Assembly (NCBI RefSeq): GCF_009727055.1
Contig: NC_052356.1
Span: 5,449,363-5,513,362 of the forward strand
Length of the DNA: 64,000 nt
Direction of reading: 5' to 3'
Origin: Benincasa hispida
Lineage: Eukaryota > Streptophyta > Magnoliopsida > Cucurbitales > Cucurbitaceae
In this document: positions 13,143 through 24,043 of the stretch, piece after piece
How the letters are laid out: the number at the start of each line of letters is the position of its first letter
How positions within the stretch are numbered: the stretch's first letter is position 1
Position numbers and translations under genes: made by a program
The notes under the pieces: model-generated
Told to the model about the DNA's origin: nothing
What the model saw: the letters and a program-made list of their open reading frames with translations, nothing else
Databases searched by the model: none

Positions 13143-14609
13143 TTTATTAAAACCCAAGAACTTCCATAGAAGAAGATCTGATCAAATAAGATCTTCCGAT
13201 TTGCAGCATCTTTACTATAAAGAAAATCAGTAAAAAAAAAAACTAAAGATTGAGGTTCAGAGAGAGAGAAATCTAGAGCCAAATTTTGGAGAAAGAGAGA
13301 AGATATCGAGAAACAAGGAAAATAAAAGCAAATGATTTTAAGATAGAGAATCAGATTTTAAGGGATTATGAAACGGAGGAGGAAAAAAAAGGGAAAAAGA
13401 AAGAAAATTAAGAAAAAAGCCGTGAGAAAGACATGTGTCAATTACTTAATGAAGGGTTTTGTTTAAGCGAAGTCGTGGACCTCGGACATGAGTTTTATCC
13501 TTTACGACGTGGCAGGTAGGGCAACGTGGCACTTTCTGAGTGAAAATCGTGAATCGGACCCGGTCCACTATTCACTACCGGTTTTTGTCAAATCTTTTAT
13601 TTCACCACTATTTTTGTCCTTACTTATTAAAAAAAAAATTCCTAAGTTTTTATACATATGTATCAAAAGTTCTTTTATTTTATTTTCTTTCTACCTCTTT
13701 TTCATTTATTTTGGACCTTATTTTATTTTTCTCTTTTTAGTCCCTTTTTCTTTAGAATTAAATAATTTTTTTCTACTTAGGACATTGAAACTTTTTTTGA
13801 GATTTAAATTAACAGCAAAATGTTAAAATAATTTTCCAAATTTATGTTGAAAATTATTATTTTTTTCTTTTGTTACAAAATTTAAAATTTAACAATTTTA
13901 TAAATTTAATATAACCACTTACCCTAATAACCAATTAAGCATAAGCCCCAAAAATATCATACACTTTTGTCAAGATCAAAATACAAACACTTTGTCAATC
14001 GAACTACACTGGCCACCACTAGAATTCTTCATTCAGTAGCTACTTTGTTTTAATTTTGGGACCTCGGCAAATTTACAGTTTAAATAGCCTCAATCTTGTG
14101 AATTTTCATGGGTATTTTCTGTTTATTAATTGTAAATACAAGGCATTGATTTAATTTGTATTAAAAAAAAAAATTGTTTATTTGTGTTACAAAAATAACC
14201 ATCACAAGAAATACTGAAAGAAGAGGTCTCAAGAACAATTCTTTATTTCTTTTCCTTCTAGAGAGACCAAGGTAAGGTAAAGCTTTACCTCTACTTGCCT
14301 TCTATTTGAACCACCAACAGAATCATCTTTCAAAGAGGTCATCTTCCACTTTCATCAGAGGGCACATCAAAACAAGTTAAAACAGTTAACAATGGCATCC
14401 AACCTTGTAACAAAGAGGCAGACATTTGGAGAGACTCAAATTTGGATTTCATCTTTGAATTCTATCCATATTATGTAAACTTCCATGGACAAGAGACCAA
14501 GCACACAACTCTACTTTCTTAGAACTTTACCTTCCCAGAGAACTCAGTAACCCCACTAACCCTGTCTTTCTCTGAACTAAGCTTTTGTCCCTCTAGGACA
14601 TTGATGGAT
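11880..14609. other. AT-rich intergenic region with poly-A and poly-T tracts
   Basis: No coding region is supported. It holds an 18-base A tract (12583-12600), a 36-base T tract (13104-13139), and a pyrimidine-rich stretch at 12900-13140 followed by a purine-rich stretch at 13250-13420. Related AATTTAAACC repeat words at 11410-11560 resemble the foldback element at 29846-30279. The 14220-14600 stretch is less AT-rich and could be an untranslated transcript, but nothing specific shows this. Confidence 0.5.
13104..13139. repeat. 36-base poly(T) tract
   Basis: Uninterrupted T run, or poly(A) on the minus strand. It could be the tail of an old retroposed sequence, but no matching body was recognised. 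Confidence 0.9.
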
Positions 14610-15680
14610 CAAAGTAAAACAGTATTCTAACAATTATATAACATGGAGCAAAAGAAGAGAATGAACTGACTTCAATGAATCATAACAATAACTCGAGGGT
14701 TTAAAGTACACTTCAACTTGGATGAAGTATTGAGTTGCAAACTACGCATAAGAACACCATACTATTGATTGTTATCAAGGTAATTGTAATTACAGATGAA
14801 ATTTTGAATTCATCATACCAAAACTAAAGGATTTACAAATAAATCACAACTCCAGTGGTCTAATGGGACAGTGTTTATAATAGTTGGAAGACAGATGGGG
14901 AACAATTCTCTAACCTGTTGGATGACGGGCTCTCAAAATTACGCCCCCAGTCAATAACTGAGGATGTGTTCAAGGTTTATGCATGCTTATTAGTTTGACA
15001 CCCATATCCCCAAATGGTAGATACAAAACTCAATGTGCAGTGGTTTGTTTGGGTGTTTCCAAGAGGCATTCAAAGAAATTATTGTCCTAGAAATTATGAA
15101 GTTCCCAAATAAGAAAGCTTCCAAGTTAAACAGTCTTACAAGTTTATGGACAAACATAGAATTTCAACTAAAGACATGGATGACCGATCTAAAGTTTGTT
15201 CAATCACTTGCATAAGCATGTCAGAACATCTAGGAGCAAATGGTTAACACTAAAATGAGGACTAGGCCTAAGTGAAACGAAGACAAACTAAGCTGATTAT
15301 GGGTTGGACCAAAACATCAAGTTGAGAAACCCTTAACCATTAGAACATGCATGAAGCATATTAATCAGGGTTCAGTTAATGTCCTTACCTACATCGAGAA
15401 GTGCATCACAAGACTATACTAGTGCATTGTTTAGTCAATTAAACGATTCATTCAATCGTTAAGTGGAAAGTTAAGGTAAATCCTCAGAAATCCAGAAGAG
15501 AGCAAAAGATTGTAGCCAGAATCGAGCAAAATAACAGAAGAAGTCGCGTTATAAAAAACATGTATCACTCATTAGTTCCAAGATATGCAACAAAAGGAAG
15601 TGAAATCAACGATTCAGAAGTCATGCTGCTTTCTACACTAGGAAAAAAAAAAAGGAAAAAAAACCCTAGTATCTATAAAT

Positions 15681-16109
15681 CTAAGAGCTAGTAAACTTGG
15701 TGACAGCCTTGGTGCCCTCAGAGACGGCGTGCTTGGCCAACTCACCGGGAAGAACAAGGCGCACAGCCGTTTGGATCTCCCGAGAGGTGATGGTTGGCTT
15801 CTTGTTGTAGCGAGCAAGCTTAGAGGATTCCTGAGCGAGCTTCTCGAAAATGTCGTTGATGAAACTGTTCATAATCCCCATGGCCTTGCTGGAGATTCCG
15901 ATATCAGGATGAACTTGCTTGAGGACTTTGAAGATGTAGATCTTGTAAGTTTCAATGCTCTTCTTGGCTCTCTTCTTTTTCTTGTCGGAGGCGTCTTTGG
16001 GAAGCTTCTTCTCGGCTCTTGGCTTCTTCTCCGCCGGAGCCTTCTCGGCTTTCTTCTCCTCCGCCGCTGGCTTCTTCTCAGCGGGCTTCTTCTCGGCCTT
16101 TGGCGCCAT
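15681..16109 (-). CDS. H2B: Histone H2B, copy 2
   Basis: A 142-residue H2B, identical to copy 1 except Arg31 for Lys31. The tail, histone fold and C-terminal ubiquitination lysine (Lys138) are as in copy 1. Start: ATG at 16109 followed by APKAEKK. Coding-sequence similarity to copy 1 far exceeds that of the flanks, so purifying selection or gene conversion keeps both proteins the same. Both copies look functional: there are no frameshifts and both promoters are intact. Confidence 0.98.
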   Translation of the reverse strand: MAPKAEKKPAEKKPAAEEKKAEKAPAEKKPRAEKKLPKDASDKKKKRAKKSIETYKIYIFKVLKQVHPDIGISSKAMGIMNSFINDIFEKLAQESSKLARYNKKPTITSREIQTAVRLVLPGELAKHAVSEGTKAVTKFTSS

Positions 16110-16200
16110 TGTTAAGTTAAGAAGGAACTTGGTGACTTCTCAAGGATAATCTGTAATGTGAGGAAAGAGTGAGTTCTGAGAAGAGAGTTGAGGGGATTGA

Positions 16201-16266
16201 TATTTATAAATGGAGACGGCGCTATGTGATTGGTTGATTTTGTTTCGACGCGGATCGCTGACGTGG
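16201..16266 (-). promoter_or_regulatory. H2B copy 2 promoter: TATA box, CCAAT box, perfect Type I histone element
   Basis: On the minus strand there is a TATA box at 16201-16211, a CCAAT box at 16229-16233, and at 16249-16266 the 18-base CCACGTCAGCGATCCGCG. This equals the plant histone Type I element (hexamer ACGTCA plus octamer CGCGGATC) with no mismatch. Confidence 0.9.
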
Positions 16267-16351
16267 ACGGTGGAGATCAAGGGAGGCTTTTCGAGAGGCG
16301 CGTTCGGCCAATTTCGTTGTTGGTTTTAGCGGGGCCTATTTCGCGGGTCCT

Positions 16352-16375
16352 TTTATATATATATATATATATAAA
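16352..16375. repeat. (TA)n microsatellite
   Basis: About twelve TA units, about 90 bp beyond the Type I element of H2B copy 2. Copy 1 has no such tract at the matching place. Confidence 0.9.
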
Positions 16376-16379
16376 AGAA

Positions 16380-17280
16380 AAAAAAAGGCTTTCCACTTTG
16401 TTTTTTTGTGTGTTAAAAATATGGTTCAAATTCATGTTTATTACTCTATTTTGAATTTGGTTCCATTTTAATTTTTAAATTTTTAAAAACATTTGTTTTA
16501 GTTTTAAAATTTTGAGAAAGTGTTTATTTTAGTCTCTACTGTAAAAAATTATGTTAACTCTTCAATAGATGTATTGAACAAGATAAAAGTAGAGTAAAAT
16601 GTCAGTAACCGACACACCAAAATACTGAACGACCAAATTTGAATTAAAAATATCTTTTAAATTCTCTTGTTTTGTCACCTTATTCAAAATTGAAACTCTA
16701 GATTTTTTACCATAGTTAACTTATTTGGTAGCCTATTCATCCAAAATACGAAGTCATCTCCCCATTTTGTTAAAGAGTTAACAAAATTTTAATACACTAG
16801 AGACCAAAATAAGTACTTTTTAAAAGTCCAATGACTAAAAGAGACATTTTTAAAAGTTTAGATATCAAAATAAAATAATATTTAAAGTTCAGGAACTAAA
16901 ACATATATTTTTAAAAGTTTATGGATAGAACATTATTCAAATTTCAGAGACCAAAATAAAATTTAAACCTACAAATATTTTAAACTTTCAGTTGAATGAG
17001 AAATTATGGCCAATTAAATTTCGTCATGTCATCATAATAGAAGCTCAGGCCCATTATAGAAATTACAAATGGATTGGGTCAGGTAATCAAAATTGCTCGG
17101 GTCCAACCCAATTCAAGCCTATGACATGAATTTGGGCCAAAGAAAATATTGGGCTCAAGTCAACTTTAGCTCAAATCCAAAAGCAACTTGGTCAAGCCCA
17201 TGTAAGGCCCATAAAAATCTCTGTAAATGGAGGTCTTATCCCTTAATTTGGGATGAGAAGAAGTAGAGGGGTTGGAATAA
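16380..17280. other. No gene; AT-rich then GGGCCCA-rich non-coding DNA
   Basis: 16380-17000 is AT-rich with repeated TTTTAAAAGTTTA-like words. 17040-17250 holds several GGGCTCA/GCCCA words of a kind common in plant LTRs, but no LTR boundary or target duplication could be fixed. Confidence 0.4.
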
Positions 17281-17830
17281 CTAAAGACTATTAGCTCTCT
17301 GAAGATTTAACATTCTAAAGATTGAAGCTCTGAAAATCTAAATAATATAACTCCTCTTGAACTCTGAAGATCTCGAAAATATAAATCATCTCAAACTTTA
17401 AAGACTGTAGCTCTGAAGCTCTCAAATTTTGAAGAAATGAGCTCTAAAGCTCTCGAGATCTGAAGTTCGTATGATCAAAACCCTAAAGATTTGAAGAGTA
17501 TAACTCCTCTCAAGCTACAAAGACCGAAGCTCTCAAGCTCTCAAATTCTTAAGAAAGAATATCTAAAGCTACGAAGATCTGAAGTCCATATGATCAAAGC
17601 TATGAAGATCTGACATTCTAAAGGCAAAAGCTTCAAAGATTTGAAGAAAATAACTCTTATCGAATTATGAAGACCGAAGCTCTAAAGCTCTCAATATCTA
17701 AAGTCCACATGACTAAAAATATGACGTTTTGAAGATTAAAGCTCTCAAAGTTCTCAAACTCCTAAGTTCTCAAACTCCAAAGTTTGAAGCTCTCACGAAG
17801 ATCTGAAATTATTAGATTTTTTGTGTCAAT
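17281..17830. repeat. Degenerate periodic GAAGCTCT / GAAGATCT repeat region
   Basis: The words GAAGCTCT, AGCTCTCAAA, GAAGATCTGAAG and GAAGATTTGAAG recur about twenty times in 550 bp at irregular spacing of roughly 15-40 bp. No reading frame stays open across it. It looks like an old, decayed tandem array. Confidence 0.6.
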
Positions 17831-18527
17831 TATGGAAGGTTTAAATGATCAACTTCTACATGAAAATCTGAACAAATAATCTAAAAGTTCACAAAATTCG
17901 TTGAGATCGTTAGTCACAATGATGAAAGTTGTCAATGAAAAATGGCCACGGAAATAAAGAGAAAAACAACTTGATCAATATCAAAGTCTAAAAAATAAAA
18001 TAAAACAAAGTTCTTTCTTGCACCCTTCAAATTTGGAAAGAAAAATGATGATATTGTTAGAATGGTCGATTACACAGCAAAATATGTATATGGGGTAAGT
18101 GTCTGATACGTGGTGTTTATTTTTATATTTTTAATGTAACGGTACATTTGCTAACTAAAATTGATTTTATTTTTTAATTATTTTTTTATATTATTTTTTG
18201 TAGATTGAAGTTGGAGATGAGATACCAAAAAAGAAAGTGAAGGAAAGGTTTGTCTATTAGTTTTTGTAGTGATGGACAGTGATAGAAGTCTATCGTTGTC
18301 TATCAGCGATGGTTATTTCTCCCTGTCAGTATCTTTTCAATCAAAATAAATTGTGTTTGATTTGTGTTTTTTGTTGCAAAAAGCTTAGTTCCAAACATAA
18401 GAGGTTAAAGCACAATACTCAAAAGATGTTCCAATTCAAGATTAGGAAACACTAGAGCTTGAACAAACACAAAGTTGCTAACACAATAGTTGGAGTTTGC
18501 TCTGATACGAACAAAAAAAAAAAGACA
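17831..18527. other. No gene; contains a GATAGA-type repeat
   Basis: A GATAGA-type repeat copy lies at about 18268-18325. A short lysine/glutamate-rich, exon-like stretch after a TTTTGTAG acceptor-like word (about 18203-18248) recalls similar stretches at 27177-27265 and 27407-27540, but I cannot name a gene. Confidence 0.35.
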
Positions 18528-19409
18528 TGTTTTTTGGAGTTTGTGCACTAAAATATCGTAGTTAATTAGCTATTCAATATACTATTTAATTTAATTATTA
18601 AATATACAATATTGAATTATCCATTACAATTAAAAACCAAGGTCATTACATGAAACTTGAACAATATATAGTTGACATACGGGTGGATCATGTTCAAGAA
18701 ATAACTTAAATGGTCTATAGTATATGGATAAGATTTGGTACCTTATCCTGGTGACACTATGGATACGACTTACTTTGCAAGTGTTATAAATGATATGATC
18801 CAAATCTTTCATGTGGAGACATTGTGAGTGGAGATATCCTATACAAAGAGTCTGTATAAGACTGTACATAAAAAACATTAATCTCTTTTTGTAACTTCGT
18901 TAATTAAAGAGCTTAATATTCTTTTTGTAACTCCATTAATTAAAGAGATTAATATTTCACAAGATTATCATATGTAACTCGATATGAACCCATGTCTATT
19001 AGGACTTATCTTTTTATTTGTATGGGTGAGAGTGGCTCAAGTCACCAACTCAATATGTTTACCATTTTGGGAGTTTATTGAATAGAGAGCTGGAGACGTA
19101 ATTTCACAAGATGTAATTCACTCATTTTCGTGTTGGATAAGTAGATGAGTAGTTCCCACAAGTGCTAACTTCAGGACTTGAACATTGGGGCCACACCTTT
19201 TCATTGGCCTGAGAGGTCCTTGGTTTATGGTTGGATCATAAACAAATTGTTCATTAGAGGATCAGTGATACCTAAGGATATAGAGATAATTACAGGGGTA
19301 AAATGGACATTTGTCCCATAGTTAATGAATGTTGATTAATTTAATCGAAGAGTTTAATTAATTAATATCAATTCGTTGGAGCTCATGATTAGTAGGTCCA
19401 TTAGGTTCT

Positions 19410-22400
19410 TATTGAAATTTGTGCCCTAAAGCCTCGTAGTTAATTAATTGTTTGATATAATAATTTATTATTTTATATATGCAATAATTAGTTGTCCATT
19501 ATGAAAAAAATTCAAGGTTATTTCACGAGACTTGAAACCATATGTAGTGGATATATTTCATGTAATAACTTAAAGGATCTATAGTATATGAATTAGGTTG
19601 AATGCTTTATCCTAGTAACACTATGTATACGACTCACTTTGTAATTGTTACAAATGTTGTAAGTATTACATACGATTTGATCCAAATCATTCATGTAAAT
19701 ACATGCGGGTGGGGGTATCTGATAACTGGCAGAAATGCCAGTTATTATAAGTATTTTATTTAGAATTATGAGGGCTAACAGGTAAAAAATGCAGTGATAA
19801 ATACTTATAATATGTGAAAATTTGAGTTTTGCGTCGATAAGCACCTAAAACATCACTGACTCAATATTATGGGTTATTCCGTGCCAAAATGTCTATATTT
19901 GTAGTTATCGCAGGAATCAAACGCATGTGCTGAAGCCAGGCGACCGTAAAAGACGAACGCATACGGCAACCTCATGCATCTAATGCATGGAAGTTACAGT
20001 AATTGCATGCGTCCAACGCATAGAGAATGCGGTGAACAAATAGAGATTGTGGCCACGAATTGACAGCCATAATAGAAGATCGCAAGATGGGTAGAACGTG
20101 TTGATAAATTCAGCTCGGACACATACCTTGGGAGTATCAACAAGATAACGCGATGTGACAATGCCCATACTGCGATAAAAGTAGTAGTGAGCCATACCTT
20201 CATCATTACAACTGTCGGCCAAATTCTATAAATAACCCTTGAGACCTTCATTTTGAGACATCCGAGCTTCTGCCTCAAGACAAAAGTTTGTGATCACAAA
20301 TGAGAGCTTGAAATAGATTTCTAGTGAGAATTCTTCATCTCCACAACCCAGATCGAGTGACGATCGGAGCATTCGCTGGAGATAGAGTTCGAGAGAGACA
20401 TCTCCACCATTCAACCATGGCACCACCGGCAGCCTTGACGTATAGTCCTTCATCTCCCTTCTAATCTCTGTATTGTATTATATTTTAGCTTGAGATATTA
20501 AGATATTTTGTGATCAATGCAAATCTTAACTCTTTTATTGTCGTATTCTTCATCATCTTCATCTCTATCATAGTTTTTCTTCAGCGTTTATTTATCAAAG
20601 TCAATCACATGATTAATCTTGTAGCCTAGAGATAGGACGCATGTAGCAACCCACCGAGAGGTGTGCGTCGTGCTAGTATAAGTGAGTTAATCCTCTTTGC
20701 TTGGTGAAAGGTTGTGGCAACACCTGTCTATGGGATGTTGCATTGCTTGTCTATAAGTTAAGTAGCCGAGTCTAACTGCCTGAGAAGGTAGGGGATGGAA
20801 CGCACTAAGCAAGGTTCATATTGTTCCTAGAGATAGGCACAATCTTATACTTAATGCAACCATAAACTATAGAGATAGAGTCATGTGGCTGACCACCGAG
20901 AGGTGTGATGTGTTAGTGCAACGAGCTGGGATTACTCGGGCGATTTTAGATAATAAACATTACTATGTGTTAATGGTTGTCATGTATCTACTTATTCTCA
21001 TTGCAAGTCGTCTATTGCTCAATCTGTTTAGTTGGGAGTATGAATAATGTGTACATTCATTTAACTTCTTTTTATTTTTATTTTCATCGCCTCAAACGCA
21101 TTGCTTCACAAACATTATTGAGTGACAAGTCCCCATGTTCGACCTCGGATTACCCGAGAAACTTGCGTTTGTGTTATACTTGGCACAAGCGTAAGAAAAA
21201 TTGTGATAGGAACGCGTGATCATTGCATGCTAAGATTAACGCATCATCATTCCGACGCATGACCTCAGATGCATGGGAACAAACGCATCAGTTATGTCTA
21301 ACGCATGATTTCATGTTCAAACCCATCCGTCCTTAAATAATAAAAATAAAACAAAACAAAGCACGTCCACAAATTTATCCCAACAGTATCCTATACAATG
21401 AGTTTGTATAAGAGCGGACCGCGAAATACTTAATCACTCATTGTTATGTCGTTAATTGAAGAAATTACTATTTCATAGGATAATCATATAACTCGATCTC
21501 AATCATGAGTGAGTTATAGACTTCTGTCTATGAAAGTAATCATTTGATCTGTATAGGTGAGGGTGGTTTGAGTTGACGACTCAACAAGTCTGCTATCTTG
21601 GGGATTTGTCTGAGTATAGAGCTGGGAACATAGCTACACATTATGAAATTCACTCTTTTCCGCCTTTAGGGTAAGTAGAGAAGTAGTACTCTTAAGTGTT
21701 AATTTTGGTTGAACAAAGGATACCCGCCGTCTCACTGGCCTGATAGAGACTTGGTTGATGGTAGGATCATAAACAGATTGTTAATTAGAAGGATCGACCG
21801 TACTTAAAGAGTAAGAGGCAATTGCAGGGGTAAAATATTAATTTGACCCAGTTGTAATTACGACCTGCTCGTGAAAGATCAACTTACTAGAATAGTTAAA
21901 TCTATGAATAGAGAAATATTATGCAGTGGGAATAAAGCAATTGCGGGTCTTCAGTGGAGTGAATCACAGTTAATGAATGTTTATTAACATAATTAAAAAG
22001 TTTAATTAGTTATTGTCGAATCATCATAGCTTCTAAATTTGTAAGTCCATTAAGTCCCCTCCTATCTCATGATGGATAAACAATGACCAAGAGCTTTGGA
22101 AGAATTTGAATTGTTCAAATTAAATAAGTGAATAATATTAATTATATATGGTGCAATTAATATAATGTATATAGATACATCGTAATATAAAGTTAATTTT
22201 GAATGAGATTCAAAATTAAACTATATTATAAAAGGATGATTCAATGTATTTGAATAAGATTCAAATATTTAAACAATGTGAATTAGATTCATATTAAAAC
22301 TATAGATTAAAAGTTAATATGAATTATATTCATATTAAAACTATAAATTAAAAGTTAATATGAATTAAAACTATAGGCTACGAGAGAGACGTGCATTCGA

Positions 22401-22960
22401 ATATAGATTCAAATATACATTTGATTAAATATAAGATGTTTAATTAAAAAATCAATCAATTAATTAATTTGATTAATTAATTATTATTTAAATTAAATTA
22501 ATTTCATTTTTTAATTTAATAATATGAGTGATTGGTTATTGAAAACAATCACTTCACATGATCATGGGATAAAGAGGAGTTTTGCTCTTTGACTTATCAA
22601 TCTAAAGAGAAATCATAGAGAATGGTTTTTTTTCCTCCGTGAGATGAATCTTTAAAAACAACAAATTTTCGCACTTTCAAAAAGTCGGTTTCGACAAATC
22701 GATCCTTGTCAAGAATATAGCAGGAAAGATCCGATGGTGGCGTCTTCATTCTGTTTGTGGGAGATCAGTACGTGAAGAAGGAACTGTGAAACTTTTTAAG
22801 ACCTAGAAAAGATTGAAGAAAAGAACGTTTCTTTGAATGTAACGTTTTCGTGTTCCCTCCTAAATTTATGCTTGATCTACTATTTTCTATAATTTCATCC
22901 TCCCAAATATAAAAAAACAAATGTGTTCATATGCTTCCGTTGTATGATTTGATCCTTTCA
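19410..22960 (+). mobile_element. Nested copia-type solo LTR of the same family, itself interrupted
   Basis: The LTR begins TATTGAAATTTGTGCCC and ends GATCCTTTCA. It consists of 19410-19719 and 21391-22960 (about 1.88 kb) around the solo LTR at 19720-21385. It lies inside the outer LTR at the point where the outer copy breaks off and later resumes. The candidate target duplication (GTTCT at 19405-19409, GTACC at 22961-22965) matches at only three of five bases, so the exact ends are uncertain. Confidence 0.65.
19720..21385 (+). mobile_element. 1,666-bp solo LTR with GTATC target duplication
   Basis: It begins TGATAACTGG and ends CCCAACA, with GTATC on both sides (19715-19719 and 21386-21390). 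Removing it and one GTATC restores the surrounding LTR text. Its first bases form a perfect hairpin (10-base arms ATAACTGGCA, 4-base loop, 19722-19745). A TATA box (TATAAATA, about 20227) and a long downstream leader fit an LTR promoter. ACGCAT words occur about nine times. The size and TG...CA ends suggest a Ty3-type LTR, but no internal domain is present to prove this. Confidence 0.85.
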
Positions 22961-23848
22961 GTACCCTTGCTAGCTCACAACGGATTAACAATGACAAATA
23001 ATAATTTGAAGTGCCCAATTAGGGAATAATATGTTAATTGTATATGAACATAATGTATATAGATACATTGTAATATATTGTTAATTATGAATTGAATAAT
23101 ATAATAAAAATTTAATATTAATAAGATTCATATTAAAACTATATGTTAAAAGTTGTTGTGAATATGATTCATATTAAAACTACAGGTTAAAAATTAATCT
23201 GAATCATATTCATAATAAAACTATACATTGTGAGAGAAATAAACATTGAAATATGATGCAAATATTCATTTGATTAAATATGCGATGTTAAATCAATCAA
23301 TCGATTAATTTCATTGGTTTTTAATTAACATTTTTATTTTTATTTAATTAAATTAATTATATTTAATTTAATTAAATAACTATCTTATGGAAGTGGGGGA
23401 GAGAAAGGAAGTGGGAAGTTATCCCACTTTCACGTAGAAAGAAAGAGAATGTCTCTATTGTTTTGTGGTTGATTGTTCTGCGCAAAAAATATTCTCTTCT
23501 TTACTCCCAATATCTCATAACATAGAGAAAAGTTCTCTAAACAAAAAATCATCTCCACCAAATTCCCTCCATCTCTCAAAAGAGGCTCCCACAAGTCAAT
23601 CTTTGTCAGAGTCACGATGAAGAAGGCTTTTTAGAGGTGTTCCCATTGAAGGATGAGATCCACAACGGTGGAGGAGAAGATTTGTAAAAGTGAAGAACGA
23701 TCTTCAAAGTCAATTCCTCTAAACTCCATTATTTATGCTTAACTTATGATTCATGTTCTGTATGTTTATCTAAATCCTGTAATTTTAATATTCCAAAATA
23801 AAAAACAAAAGCAATAAATCGCTTCAGCTCGGTGATTCTATCATTTCA

Positions 23849-24043
23849 AATGTTTGATTCTATCTCAAGCTTTATGATTGTTTTTCTTTCTTATGTTTAT
23901 ATTATTTACTTTGTCTTCTCGTTTTATCAATGTCTATCGACTAATAAAGATTGATAGAGTTTTATTAATTTCTATCAATAATAGACAATAATAGGCTTCC
24001 ATGACCAGTGTCTAGTAGTGATAGACAATTATAGAAGTTTAGC
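23849..24043. repeat. GATAGA-type dispersed repeat
   Basis: A cluster of GATAGA/TCTATC palindromes (about 23930-24040) of the same kind as at 3535, 18268, 27045, 27300, 28105 and 31330. Confidence 0.55.

Larger units (their letters stand above)
14610..16350. repeat. Segmental duplication, copy 2 (H2B gene plus flanks)
   Basis: Partner of the block at 6320-8400, in the same orientation, beginning about 8.3 kb to the right. It covers the H2B gene, its promoter (down to a TTTCGCGGGTC word near 16345) and about 1 kb of 3' flank. Confidence 0.8.
18528..23848 (+). mobile_element. Outer copia-type LTR (about 1.8 kb), split by a nested LTR
   Basis: The pieces are 18528-19409 and 22961-23848. The left piece begins TGTTTTTTGGAG and runs to GTCCATTAGGTT. 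The right piece resumes with CCCTTGCTAGCTCACAACGG. Together they collinearly match the nested LTR (19410-22960) and the LTR family at 46496-48340. Shared words include GGTCTATAGTATATG and TATCCTATACAA. The total of about 1.77 kb fits the family's LTR length. No internal region or second LTR is present next to it, so it behaves as a solo LTR. Outer target duplications were not clear. Confidence 0.7.

Noticed and set aside
18498..18509. GCTCTGATACGA resembling a minus-strand primer-binding site
   Set aside because: Two terminal bases differ from the canonical site, and the adjacent LTR at 18528 is in plus orientation, which is incompatible with it being that LTR's primer site.
24039..24043. TTAGC as a target duplication for the TGTCACACCCC block
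   Set aside because: No matching copy was found at a plausible right end, so the block's boundary was left open.
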